From contig NZ_LXSQ01000007.1 of the NCBI RefSeq assembly GCF_001648475.1, positions 151,798 through 215,797 on the forward strand: a DNA stretch of 64,000 bases, written 5' to 3'. This document shows positions 32,471 through 40,058 of this stretch, one piece after another. This DNA is from Eikenella halliae (GTDB taxonomy: Bacteria; Pseudomonadota; Gammaproteobacteria; Burkholderiales; Neisseriaceae). Position 1 is the stretch's first letter. The number at the start of each line of letters is the position of its first letter. The notes beneath the pieces were generated by a model, which saw only the letters and a list, made by a program, of their open reading frames with translations, ran no database searches and was not told the DNA's origin. Position numbers and translations under genes: made by a program.

Positions 32471-32725
32471 TCAGGCATTCGCTACTTTTCGTAGCGTTGG
32501 TCGGAAGTTTCGAGCAGCGTAGCGCTGCGGCCAAATATCTTCCGGTTTCATGCCTAAAGCATTAGCAATAATCCGCTCTGCTTTTGGATAGGGCATTGAT
32601 AAAGCACTCTTTAAGGTATTTGGGCTCAGTCCATTGGCGATGGATAGGGCGCGTAACGACCAGCCTACTTTTTTGAGCGCAGCAACCACATCCGCGCGAT
32701 GCCAGTCTGCTGTATTTTTTTGCAT
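32471..32725 (-). CDS. ner: Ner-like transcription regulator
   Basis: 84 residues. Ner/Nlp pattern: DWHRADVVAALKKVGWSLRA, LSIANGLSPNTLKSAL, PYPKAERIIANALGMKPEDI, WPQRY. Ner represses early and repressor promoters during lytic growth. Strong ribosome-binding site (GGAGG). First gene of the early operon. Confidence 0.94.
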   Translation of the reverse strand: MQKNTADWHRADVVAALKKVGWSLRALSIANGLSPNTLKSALSMPYPKAERIIANALGMKPEDIWPQRYAARNFRPTLRKVANA

Positions 32726-32735
32726 TTCGATTACC

Positions 32736-32937
32736 TCCTTTTGCTTAACTTGTTTGCTTAACTGATGGATATAATACTAAACAAAAGGATTCAATTCAAT
32801 CCTTTTGTTTAGAAATTTTCTAAGATTTTGGATAGTTTTCGTTATGCTTTTGTTTATATACGGATTATTTTTAAAACAAAAGTAGCCCGTTTTTGGTTAG
32901 GTGCTTGTTTAGTCCCTCTGGTTCTAAACAAAAGGAT
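32736..32937 (+). promoter_or_regulatory. Immunity-region operators between ner and repressor gene
   Basis: A perfect 15-bp inverted repeat (32777-32791 and 32798-32812, half-site CTAAACAAAAGGATT) sits at the early promoter. A 14-base half-site copy at 32924-32937 contains the repressor gene's Shine-Dalgarno. Weaker half-sites occur at 32736-32749 (TCCTTTTGCTTAAC), near 32750-32762 and 32847-32856. The family is likely bound by the CI-type repressor, Ner, or both. Confidence 0.75.
32771..32799 (-). promoter_or_regulatory. Early promoter (Pe-like) driving ner-A-B
   Basis: On the minus strand TTGAAT (32799-32794) and TATTAT (32776-32771) are 17 bases apart. The palindromic operator lies across both boxes, so repressor binding would block it. 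Confidence 0.7.
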
Positions 32938-32939
32938 AT

Positions 32940-33695
32940 ATGAATACACTTAAGGATAGGCTGGCACTACTCTGGCCGGAAAAATCAACCAGCGAAATTG
33001 CTGACAAGATAGGGATGTCTTACGTTGGGTTGTCTAAAGTTTTTAGTAAGGACACCTTACCGAAAGCAGATACCCTATTGAAAATCCATGAAGTATCAGG
33101 ATGTGATTTGAAATGGCTGATGACTGGGGAAGGTGTGCCATTCCCCAAAGAAGCGGCGGCAGGCGGTAACCAAGAGTTGCACGAGCCTGTCGCGGGCTAT
33201 AATGCAAAATGGATCGCCCAAAGTATCCAGACTGCCCCGGAGGTGCGGGATACGCTCGGTAATCCCGTGGATTTGAGCGAATTCGTCTTTATTCCCCGCT
33301 ACAACGTCCGAGCTTCTGCCGGCAACGGCTTCCCGGTGGGCAATGAGGAGCCTTTGTTCCCGATGGCCTTCCGCCGTTTTTGGATTGAACACTATTTAAA
33401 TGCCGACCCCAAAGACTTATCGGTAATCAAAGTGCGTGGCGATTCGATGGAGCCAGTGCTGTGCAACAACGACAATATCTTGGTTAATCACGCCAAGCGT
33501 AAGCCCGGCAATGGTTTGTTTGTTGTCCGCATCGGCGGCGAGCTGGTCGTTAAATACACGCAAATCATGCCCGGCAGCAAGCTCCTGCTCAAATCTGCCA
33601 ATGAGATATATGAGCCTTTCGAACTGGATGTAGCCGAGCCGGATGCCGATGTCGAGATTATCGGCCGCGTGGAGTGGTTCGGCCGTCAGGTTTAA
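32940..33695 (+). CDS. CI/LexA-type phage repressor (S24 peptidase)
   Basis: 251 residues. N-terminal HTH (residues 15-50, SEIADKIGMSYVGLSKVF), linker, and S24 domain with cleavage site Ala127-Gly128 (ASAGNG), catalytic Ser169 (GDSMEP) and Lys205 (ELVVKY). Self-cleavage with RecA would make the prophage DNA-damage inducible, unlike Mu c. Its ribosome-binding site is within an operator half-site, suggesting autoregulation. It is the only plus-strand protein gene in the prophage. Confidence 0.95.
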   Translation: MNTLKDRLALLWPEKSTSEIADKIGMSYVGLSKVFSKDTLPKADTLLKIHEVSGCDLKWLMTGEGVPFPKEAAAGGNQELHEPVAGYNAKWIAQSIQTAPEVRDTLGNPVDLSEFVFIPRYNVRASAGNGFPVGNEEPLFPMAFRRFWIEHYLNADPKDLSVIKVRGDSMEPVLCNNDNILVNHAKRKPGNGLFVVRIGGELVVKYTQIMPGSKLLLKSANEIYEPFELDVAEPDADVEIIGRVEWFGRQV

Positions 33696-33696
33696 A

Positions 33697-33721
33697 ACCT
33701 TTTAAAACCCTTTTAAAAGGT
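33697..33721 (+). terminator. AT-rich perfect hairpin after the repressor gene
   Basis: Arms 33697-33707 and 33711-33721 (ACCTTTTAAAA and complement) with a CCC loop, directly after the repressor stop. It lacks a GC-rich stem, so it may be a weak terminator or a protein-binding palindrome. Confidence 0.45.
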
Positions 33722-33739
33722 ACTCAATTCCCGTTTATT

Positions 33740-33893
33740 CTGGTGCAAAAGATAACGCATTTTTTATCAAACTAAAGCAAAAGCTGGTGCAAGTTTTTTC
33801 TCGCACCAGCTTCGCTCAAATCCGCACCTGATAAAGTTTTCCGCCGTTTTTTGCCTCCGGTCATCCCAGTGCAAAAATAACCACCTCCCCACA
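33740..33893. other. Phage end with transposase-binding-site-like repeats
   Basis: Reading plus strand, CTGGTGCAAAAGATAA (33740-33755), GCTGGTGCAAGTTTT (33783-33797) and CCCAGTGCAAAAATAA (33865-33880) are related, with an inverted GCACCAGC at 33803-33810. Multiple imperfect sites within 160 bases of the terminus are what MuA-type transposases use. The terminus at 33893 gives TG as the first phage bases; 33894-33898 would be the 5-bp target duplicate. Confidence 0.7.
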
Positions 33894-34512
33894 TTAGATC
33901 GGGATAACCGCCGCGCTCGACACCTTTGTTTTCTAGGTTTAAATAAAAGGCTTCGGTGTCGAGATAATCGGCATCCACCAAGCAGGAATAGAGCATTCGG
34001 GTGAAGAAGGCGTAGGAGAAAAAAGGATGATGCGCGTCGGCTTTGAGTGGCGGTGCGGACAGGTTTTGAGGGAGCTTGATTTCTTGTTGCCACAAGTTAT
34101 CGAGAGCGGGAATATCTGCGCCGAATTGCAAAGCCAAACGCTGTTTCAATGTGCGGCGGTTATCACCTTCACCGCTCCCGTTGGCTAGCCCTGCATGATG
34201 CCCCGCAATGCAAAACGCCATCAGCTTGCCGATAACACCTCCCCAATGCTCGACTGCAATTTTCGCTCCGGCAGTGGAATGATCCACAAATTTTATCTCT
34301 CCTTCTAAACGCTTTTGAAAGAGTAAACTGTATTTCCCCGCGTCATGAAGCTGTCCGGCATGGCGGGCAATTTCCTGCGCATCAAATACCTGGGCAAACT
34401 CCGCCGCTATTTTCCCAACATTGACTAAATGACTTTGCAAGATTTGCCAATGTTCATAAGGCAAGAGATTGCCGAGTTCGTCTTGCGCGGAATGGGCGTA
34501 GTAAGTTGTCAT
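33772..34512 (-). pseudogene. cas3: cas3 N-terminal HD nuclease part, truncated by the prophage
   Basis: The host part (34512-33894, about 206 codons) is a Cas3 HD domain: TTYYAHSAQDELGN, ARHAGQLHDAGKYSLLFQ, VDHSTAG, IAGHHAGL and YSCLVDADYLDTEAF give the metal-binding His and Asp residues. After GGYPDL the reading frame enters phage DNA and adds 40 unrelated residues before stopping at 33772. The helicase half should lie beyond the other end of the prophage. The sequence style is type I-C. CRISPR interference should be disabled, although the HD fragment could still be made. Confidence 0.9.
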
Positions 34513-34789
34513 CTAAATCCCCTTGGGTATTTTCACAGCTGGGTTATTTCTGTTTTCTGCCGTATATATACTGCGGTTGTCCGTTTGTTTTGCGAGCTTG
34601 GAGGATATAGCGTGAAATTATGATTTTTAACCATTTATCATTATGATTAAACACCATTCTATCAAATATTACCAATCAATTATCAAGAAATATAAAGAAA
34701 TGTTATTGAAGTAACTATCTTAGATAGGAAAGAGCTTTTAAGTATAGGAAATATTAGCAATATTGAGAATTTCTAGAATCGGGAAAAAG
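34513..34789. other. AT-rich intergenic region upstream of cas3
   Basis: No gene seen. Much lower GC than the rest of the window. It should hold the cas promoter. No CRISPR repeat was found here. Confidence 0.5.
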
Positions 34790-34941
34790 ATGCCTTGCAC
34801 AAATACGACGGAATTGGCTGCAAATCTTTCCCGATGTTCTTACAGGAATGCGGATTCCGGTTTAACTTCGACACGTGGTACCAACAGCCTAAAATTTTGT
34901 TGAGTTGATGTGGAATTTAAGGCTGATCTAAGTACAACCCC
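34790..34941 (+). mobile_element. Remnant of an IS1595/IS1016-type insertion sequence
   Basis: The plus strand encodes the end of a transposase (HKYDGIGCKSFPMFLQECG then FRFNFDTWYQQP), similar to C-termini of IS1595-group DDE transposases. It is followed at 34921-34941 by a sequence whose complement begins GGGGTTGTACTTAGATCAGCC-like, resembling IS1595-group terminal repeats. The rest of the element is missing. Confidence 0.5.
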
Positions 34942-34944
34942 AAA

Positions 34945-34981
34945 AAACAATCCGGCCGTATCCTTTGCAGAATACGGCCGG
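34945..34981 (-). terminator. Terminator of the cytochrome c4 gene
   Basis: Perfect 10-bp arms CCGGCCGTAT (34952-34961) and its complement (34972-34981), followed on the minus strand by TTGTTTTTT. Confidence 0.85.
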
Positions 34982-34996
34982 GTGGAATGATACGAC

Positions 34997-35635
34997 TTAT
35001 TGCAAGCCTTGAATAAAGTTGCCCACGGCATCCATTTCTTCGTTACTCATGCGTTTGGCAATATCGCCCATTATTGAATTGGTGCGTTGGCCGCTTTGGT
35101 AGGAGCGGAGTTGATCCACCACATAAGACTTGTGCTGGCCTGCCAGGCGTGGGTAGGCTACTGCGCCGTCTTTCTGGGTTTGGTTGCCCGGAATACCTGC
35201 GCCGCCGGGGCCGTGGCACGACATACAGGCTGGTAAGCCTTTGGCCGGCAAGCCGCCGCGGAAAATGCGCGCCCCCAGTTCCGGATTTTCTTTCGGGTTG
35301 CTTTCGCCGGATTTCGGAATCTGACGGTTGAGGTAGGCAGCGGCATCGGAGATGTCTTTATCGCTCAAGTTCTGCACCTGCGGGCGCATGGTAACGGCTG
35401 CGCCGGTGTTGCGGTTGCCATTTTTGATGGCCAGGGTTTGCTGGATGATGTAGGCGGGGTGTTGGGCAGATAGGCGCGGATAGGTGGCGATATTGGTGTT
35501 GCCGTCTGCGCCGTGGCAGGCAGCGCACACTGTATCAACCACCCGCTTGCCGTTGGTCATATCGGCGGCGGGCGGTGTGGCCAAGGTGAAGCCGGAAACG
35601 GCCAGCAGAAGGCCGGCCAGGGTAGTGTGTTTCAT
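34997..35635 (-). CDS. Dihaem cytochrome c4
   Basis: 212 residues. Sec signal peptide ([19 protein letters not shown]), haem motifs CAACH (37-41) and CMSCH (137-141), and a twofold repeat ([17 protein letters not shown] mirrors [17 protein letters not shown]). Periplasmic electron carrier between the bc1 complex and terminal oxidases. In Neisseriaceae it is often adjacent to engB, as here, transcribed divergently. Confidence 0.93.
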   Translation of the reverse strand: MKHTTLAGLLLAVSGFTLATPPAADMTNGKRVVDTVCAACHGADGNTNIATYPRLSAQHPAYIIQQTLAIKNGNRNTGAAVTMRPQVQNLSDKDISDAAAYLNRQIPKSGESNPKENPELGARIFRGGLPAKGLPACMSCHGPGGAGIPGNQTQKDGAVAYPRLAGQHKSYVVDQLRSYQSGQRTNSIMGDIAKRMSNEEMDAVGNFIQGLQ

Positions 35636-35732
35636 GTATATGCTCCAAATCGGCGAGGCAGGAAGCCGCCGCCCAATACTCTGTTTTTATAAACGTGGTA
35701 TTCTATACCAAATTTTACTTTTTGTTCTAGCC

Positions 35733-36392
35733 ATGCCGCTTTTTAAAAACGCCAAATTTTATACCACCGTTAATCACTTAAAAGACCTGCCCAACACTCC
35801 TGCCGAAATTGCCTTCGTGGGGCGCAGCAACGCCGGCAAATCGAGCGCCATCAATGCGCTCACCGGCCACACCCGCCTGGCTTACGTTTCCAAAACCCCG
35901 GGCCGTACCCAGCATATCAACTTCTTCAGTCTATCCAACGGGCACTATATGGTGGATTTGCCCGGCTACGGCTACGCCCAAGTGCCCGAAGCCGTGCGCG
36001 CGCATTGGGTGCAGCTGCTTGGGGGCTACCTGCAAACCCGCGCCCAGCTCATCGGGCTGGTATTGGTGATGGATGCGCGTCATCCGCTCAAAGAGCTGGA
36101 CAAACAAATGCTGGATTTTTTTGCCAGCACCGGCAAACCCGTACATATTTTGTTATCGAAAGCCGACAAACTTTCCAAAAACGAGCAGATTAAGACCCTC
36201 GCTGCCGTACGTCGTGCCCTCCAACCTTTTACCACACGGCAGGCAGTGAGCGTACAACTGTTTTCCAGCCTGAAAAAACAGGGCACGGAGGAAGTGGATG
36301 CCGTGGTGGCCGCATGGTTTGCGCAATGGGAAGCAGAGCATGCGCTACCGGGAAACGAACAAACCGCCGCAAATGAAGAAGAGGCTACCTGA
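35733..36392 (+). CDS. engB: Ribosome biogenesis GTPase EngB/YsxC
   Basis: 219 residues from ATG at 35733 ([18 protein letters not shown]). G1 GRSNAGKSS, switch [12 protein letters not shown]3 DLPGYGYA, and G4 LSKADK are all present. Needed for late 50S subunit assembly. A DUS (36379-36391) spans the end of the gene. The upstream open frame to 35484 is antisense to the cytochrome gene and is not coding. Confidence 0.95.
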   Translation: MPLFKNAKFYTTVNHLKDLPNTPAEIAFVGRSNAGKSSAINALTGHTRLAYVSKTPGRTQHINFFSLSNGHYMVDLPGYGYAQVPEAVRAHWVQLLGGYLQTRAQLIGLVLVMDARHPLKELDKQMLDFFASTGKPVHILLSKADKLSKNEQIKTLAAVRRALQPFTTRQAVSVQLFSSLKKQGTEEVDAVVAAWFAQWEAEHALPGNEQTAANEEEAT

Positions 36393-36644
36393 AAACCACG
36401 CAGCCGCAATCCTTTCGAAAAGAGGCCTTTTACAACGGCATCTCAACGGATTACAAGTAACTTGGTTTAACTTTGATAGTTTCAGGTAGCCTGATATGTA
36501 GAAATCAACAGCGTTATTTACACTTTCGGCTTTTGCTGGAAGACCTGATTAAGCAGCTATCCGACATTATCAAGAATGTAGATAGACACGGGAAACCCGC
36601 TCTGTTCTTGGTGATGATGGGTAGCTGCTTAAGAATTATTTAAG
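36393..36644. other. Intergenic region, DUS and no recognised gene
   Basis: Contains one DUS near 36481-36492 and a short non-starting frame (EDLIKQLSDIIKNVDRHGKP) that could be a gene fragment but matches nothing I know. Confidence 0.4.
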
Positions 36645-36748
36645 TATAGTGAATTAACAAAAACCAGTACAGCGTTGGCTCGCCTTGCCGTACTATCTGT
36701 ACTGTCTGCGGCTCGCCGCCTTGTCCTGATTTTTGGTAATCCACTATA
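36645..36748. repeat. Correia-type repeat (CREE), about 104 bp
   Basis: Starts TATAGTGAATTAACAAAAAC and ends with the complementary type TTTTTGGTAATCCACTATA. The interior (GCGTTGGCTCGCCTTGCCG and CTGTCTGCGGCTCG) matches short Correia elements of Neisseria. TA ends are as expected of this MITE. Confidence 0.88.
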
Positions 36749-36821
36749 AAACAAAAGCTGCCCATCTTAGAATAAAGTGCAGATAATGCGACGATTCCCT
36801 ACCACCTTGGATTGGTTGGGA

Positions 36822-37994
36822 TTATTCGTTTTTCACGATAAAGGCTTTGTTGATGCGGATACGTTCGCCGCGCCCGGCTTTTTTGATTTCCACCCAGTCG
36901 CTGTAGATGGAGTGGATGAGATCGCGGCCGTTGGCACAGCCGTATTGGATGGGGTCAATGGCGGCGGGAAGCTGTTTGACAACGTCGCCCAGCCGTGCCC
37001 AACCGTCGGGGTCGGCGGTGGCTTGGATGGCCTGCTGCACGGCGGGGATGAGCTTGGTGAAGGAGGGTTTGGCGGCTTTGGATGGGCCGCCTTCGGCTTT
37101 GGCGGGCTGGGGTTTGCGTTTGGCGGATTTGCCTTCGGCGGGCTGGTCGTTTTGCTGGCGCGGTTCGCTTGGGTTGAGGCGGGTTTCGCTCCGTTCGTTT
37201 TGGCTTTGCCGCGCTTCGCGTTGCTCGTTTGGGTTTTCAGGTAGCCTTTCGGGGCGGGTTTCGGTTTTGCGGCGTACTTGGAGTTGGTTGTTGTCGGTGC
37301 GGTGTTCGAAGATGTCGAAGGATTTGATGAGGTCGGAGAGTTTGCCGTAGCCGTAGAGGCGGGAGTCGAAATCGGGGTTGATTTTGTTGATGTAGCTGCC
37401 GATGGGGCCGAGGTTGGCCCAGCCGAGGTCGTCGGCGTTTTCGCGCACGGCGCGTTTGAGCAGGGGCAGGGCGTCGGGTGTGTTGTTGCTTTCTTCGGCG
37501 GCGGGGGTGGGGGCTTTGCCGTTGCCGCGCTCTTTGTTGGCGCGCTGTTTTTCGGGCAGGAAGATTTCGGTGTAGATGAATTTGTCGCAGGCTTTGCGGA
37601 AGGCGGTGGGGGTTTTCTTTTCGCCGAAGCCGTATACGGTGAGCCCGCTTTCACGCAGGCGGCTGGCGAGGCGGGTGAAGTCGGAATCGCTGGATACGAT
37701 GCAGAAGCCGTCGAAATTGCCGCTGTAGAGCAAGTCCATGGCGTCAATTACCAAGGCCATGTCGGTGGCGTTTTTGCCTTTGGTGTAGGCAAATTGCTGC
37801 ACGGGGATGATGGCGTGCGGCAGGAGGGCGGCTTTCCATTTGGAGAGGCCGTGGCTCCAGTCGCCATAAATGCGTTTCACGCTGGCGATGCCGTATTTGG
37901 CGATTTCTTCGAGCAGGCGGTCGATGATGTCGGCGGGGGCGTTGTCGGCATCGATGAGGACGGCGAGGCGGGCTTGTTGGTCGTTTTTCTGCAT
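36822..37994 (-). CDS. NYN (PIN-like RNase) protein with two LOTUS/OST-HTH domains
   Basis: 390 residues. NYN domain (about 8-150): LAVLIDADNAPADIIDRLL, KNATDMALVIDAMDLL, CIVSSDSDFTRLASRLRE supply the catalytic Asp residues. A first OST-HTH is at about 175-245 (PLLKRAVRENADDLGWANL), then a charged Asn/Arg/Gln-rich linker, then a second OST-HTH-like domain at about 310-385 (IPAVQQAIQATADPDGWARL). This resembles LabA/MARF1 type RNA-handling proteins. Substrate unknown. Downstream of SCO but separated by a terminator. Confidence 0.9.
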   Translation of the reverse strand: MQKNDQQARLAVLIDADNAPADIIDRLLEEIAKYGIASVKRIYGDWSHGLSKWKAALLPHAIIPVQQFAYTKGKNATDMALVIDAMDLLYSGNFDGFCIVSSDSDFTRLASRLRESGLTVYGFGEKKTPTAFRKACDKFIYTEIFLPEKQRANKERGNGKAPTPAAEESNNTPDALPLLKRAVRENADDLGWANLGPIGSYINKINPDFDSRLYGYGKLSDLIKSFDIFEHRTDNNQLQVRRKTETRPERLPENPNEQREARQSQNERSETRLNPSEPRQQNDQPAEGKSAKRKPQPAKAEGGPSKAAKPSFTKLIPAVQQAIQATADPDGWARLGDVVKQLPAAIDPIQYGCANGRDLIHSIYSDWVEIKKAGRGERIRINKAFIVKNE

Positions 37995-38015
37995 GGTGTT
38001 TGGTTTCTTGGTTGG

Positions 38016-38048
38016 GGCTACCTGAAAAATGGTTTTCAGGTAGCCTTT
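38016..38048 (-). terminator. DUS-pair terminator after the SCO gene
   Basis: Two inverted DUS (38016-38028 and 38033-38045) make a 13-bp stem with a 4-base loop, on the minus strand directly past the SCO stop. Confidence 0.75.
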
Positions 38049-38052
38049 GGTG

Positions 38053-38706
38053 TTAAGGCTGTTGGTTTAACAGGGTTTTGAGGTCTTCTGCCAGCTGGGT
38101 GGCGGTTTGACCGAAGGGCTCCATCACCACGGTGCGTCCTTGGCGGTTGATGAGGAAGGTGGCGCTGCTGTGGTCTACGCTGTAAAAGCCGTTGGGCTGC
38201 GGCGGCTGTTTTGCAGCAGTAGCACCATAGAGCTTCATCACGGCTTGGGTTTCGGCTTCGCCGCCGTCGGCGCTGGTGAGCCCGATAAAGCTGGGGTTAA
38301 AGGCGGGCACGTAGCGCGCCAAGAGCTCGGGGCGATCGCGTGCGGGGTCGACGGAAACAAACAGGAGCTGCACCGCTGCGGCCTGCTCGGGCGGCAGCTG
38401 GGCAATGGCCTGGGCGTAGGTGAGCAGGTGGGTGGGGCACACGTCGGGACAGTGAGTGTAGCCGAACACGAGCACCACGACCTTGCCACGAAAATCGCTC
38501 AAGGATACGGAGCGGCCGTTGTGGCTGGTGAGGGTGAAATCGCCGCCGATGGGGTCTTGGCTGATGTCTGTGCCGTGAAACCGGGCGGCCGGGGCGGCAG
38601 AAACTTGGGATGCTGCCGATTCGGGCGCGGCAGACGGCTCGGAAGGGCAGCCGGCCAGAAGCAGGAGAGTAGAAAAAAGGAGGATAGGTATGCGCATGCG
38701 ATGCAT
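38053..38706 (-). CDS. SCO1/SenC family copper chaperone lipoprotein
   Basis: 217 residues. Lipoprotein signal ending LLLLAGC (Cys20). Thioredoxin fold with the copper-binding pair in HCPDVCP (Cys86, Cys90) and the distal His in SVDHSSATFL (His179). Delivers or reduces copper for cytochrome oxidase. A start three codons later (38697) is also possible. Confidence 0.92.
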   Translation of the reverse strand: MHRMRIPILLFSTLLLLAGCPSEPSAAPESAASQVSAAPAARFHGTDISQDPIGGDFTLTSHNGRSVSLSDFRGKVVVLVFGYTHCPDVCPTHLLTYAQAIAQLPPEQAAAVQLLFVSVDPARDRPELLARYVPAFNPSFIGLTSADGGEAETQAVMKLYGATAAKQPPQPNGFYSVDHSSATFLINRQGRTVVMEPFGQTATQLAEDLKTLLNQQP

Positions 38707-38855
38707 TATATATTAAGCGCAAATAGGAATTCCACCGCTATACGGGAAGAGATTTCTGCCAGCCAAAAGACAATACGGCAAGATTGAGTTACAGCTTTAT
38801 TCCCATTTAAAACATTATGTTGAACAATAAATCGAAACATAGCCTGATAAAAAAC

Positions 38856-38883
38856 TTTACAAATACAGAAAAATGCCTATAAT
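38856..38883 (+). promoter_or_regulatory. Promoter of tRNA-Leu
   Basis: TTTACA (38856-38861), 16 bases, TATAAT (38878-38883); tRNA begins at 38902. Confidence 0.75.
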
Positions 38884-38901
38884 ACTATCTCTTCATCACC
38901 T

Positions 38902-38986
38902 GCCCAGGTGGCGAAATTGGTAGACGCAGGGGACTCAAAATCCCCCGCCGCAAGGTGTGTCGGTTCGAGTCCGACCCTGGGCACCA
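38902..38986 (+). tRNA. tRNA-Leu (anticodon CAA)
   Basis: 85 bases with encoded CCA. Acceptor GCCCAGG pairs with CCTGGGC; anticodon stem GGGGA/TCCCC with loop CTCAAAA gives CAA; long variable arm as in class II tRNAs; T-loop GGTTCGAGTCC. Reads UUG codons. Its 3' end and terminator are imperfectly duplicated at 41314-41355, so it appears to have served as an integration site. Confidence 0.97.
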
Positions 38987-38998
38987 CACTATAAAAAA

Positions 38999-39025
38999 TA
39001 ACCGCTTTCGAGCGGTTATTTTTTT
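38999..39025 (+). terminator. Terminator of tRNA-Leu
   Basis: TAACCGCT (38999-39006) and AGCGGTTA (39011-39018), followed by a run of T. Confidence 0.85.
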
Positions 39026-39154
39026 GTCTAATACCGTCTAATGCCGTAAACCAAATCCAATAACCACGGGGCTTACAGGCCGATTGCTATTCTGCTTACC
39101 CCCTCCTGAATATCCAATCCCGCCTATTGCCGTGTAATTGAGTAAAGCGAAAAC

Positions 39155-39204
39155 TGGGGGTATATTTGGGGGCATCTGAAAATACCCCCGAAAACATACC
39201 CCCA
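39155..39204. repeat. GGGGGTAT repeats, left set (integrase arm-site-like)
   Basis: TGGGGGTAT and TTTGGGGGCAT in tandem at 39155-39175, then ATACCCCC twice in the opposite direction at 39182-39203. The same unit recurs twice at 41241-41262. Confidence 0.6.
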
Positions 39205-39276
39205 AAAATGCCCCTGAATGACCGCCAAATCAGGAACGCCAATCCGCCTACAAACACTAAGCACAGAAAGGTAAGC

Positions 39277-39657
39277 ATGAACATCCAAATCATCCACGGC
39301 GAAAACGGCCGCCCGCAATTTGCCGTTATCAGCATCGAAGACCTGAACCGTTTGGCAAAAGGCGAAATCGAAATAGACGAAGAAGGCGAAATCTGGCAGT
39401 CCATCCCCATAGAGGCAGGCGAATTTGACGACATCACGCAGCCGCATGAAATCGTATCCATCCGCATTGATAAAAACGTGGGCAACATGGCCGCATGGCG
39501 CATCTACCGCCAAATGACCCAAAGCGAAGCCGCCGCGCAAGCAGGCATCACACAGGCCGCCCTGAGCCAAATCGAGAAAAGCAGAAACCCGCAGCGCAAA
39601 ACGCGGGAGCTGTTTGCCAAAATCTACCAATGCCAGCCGGAGCAACTGGCCGAATAG
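39277..39657 (+). CDS. XRE-family helix-turn-helix protein, antitoxin-like
   Basis: 126 residues from ATG at 39277, with AAAGG upstream. N-terminal small domain (NIQIIHGENGRPQFAVISIE) resembling antitoxins with a short strand-helix start, then an HTH (MTQSEAAAQAGITQAALSQI) near residues 79-99. No toxin gene is next to it, so it looks like an orphan. It may be the binder of the palindromes at 39923-40058. A DUS begins at the stop codon. Confidence 0.78.
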   Translation: MNIQIIHGENGRPQFAVISIEDLNRLAKGEIEIDEEGEIWQSIPIEAGEFDDITQPHEIVSIRIDKNVGNMAAWRIYRQMTQSEAAAQAGITQAALSQIEKSRNPQRKTRELFAKIYQCQPEQLAE

Positions 39658-39922
39658 GCTACCTGAAACCCGACACCAGCCGCCGCGCTGGTGTTTTGCA
39701 TTCCCCGGTAGTTCGGATTGAAATCCGAGAGCCGGATTTATTTCCGTAACCCGGATTTATTTCCGAGCTTCAATATCAGGTTTACCCGTGCTGTAATGAC
39801 AGGTTTTGACAAGTTTGCAGCAACCGGAGCGGCGGCAGAATCCCCGATTGCCACCCCCGAAAAATAGGGGCAGCTTGTGTGTTATACAGTAACGGATTCA
39901 TTCAAAAAAAATTAATTCTTGT

Positions 39923-40058
39923 ACTTCAAAAACTGAAGTAATTAAGCCGCCATTACTTCAATTTCTGAAGCAACGCTTGCCTAAAAAATGGGCAATTACT
40001 TCAGAAACTGAAGTAGTCAGGCCATTTTTGGCCTTCGAGTTACTTCAATTTCTGAAGT
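39923..40058. promoter_or_regulatory. Four 17-bp palindromes ACTTCA-N5-TGAAGT in helical phase
   Basis: Copies at 39923-39939, 39955-39971 (last base differs), 39998-40014 and 40042-40058. Centre spacings are 32, 43 and 44 bases, close to 3, 4 and 4 turns of DNA. The last site overlaps a possible promoter (TTACTT 40040-40045, 17 bases, TATATA 40063-40068). Looks like a cooperative operator or an origin iteron array. Confidence 0.75.

Larger units (their letters stand above)
1..33893 (-). mobile_element. Mu-like transposable prophage (partial, left part outside window)
   Basis: About 50 genes follow the Mu order: repressor, ner, A, B, gam, gemA/mor, lysis, terminase, portal, F, G, I/Z, T, sheath, tube, tape measure, baseplate, fibre. 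Nearly all are on the minus strand, so the phage left (immunity) end is at the right. That end is placed at 33893 because cas3 coding sequence stops there, the phage side begins TG on the minus strand as Mu ends do, and repeated transposase-site-like motifs follow inward. The other end lies left of position 1. At least twelve perfect host-dialect DUS show long residence in, or adaptation to, Eikenella. The gp44-like gene and rdgC carry amber interruptions, so viability is doubtful. Confidence 0.95.

Noticed and set aside
36777..37350. Gly/Val-rich plus-strand frames opposite the NYN-LOTUS gene
   Set aside because: Antisense shadows; the minus frame has clear NYN motifs.
39277..39657. Complete toxin-antitoxin pair
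   Set aside because: Only the antitoxin-like HTH gene is present; no toxin frame is found on either side.
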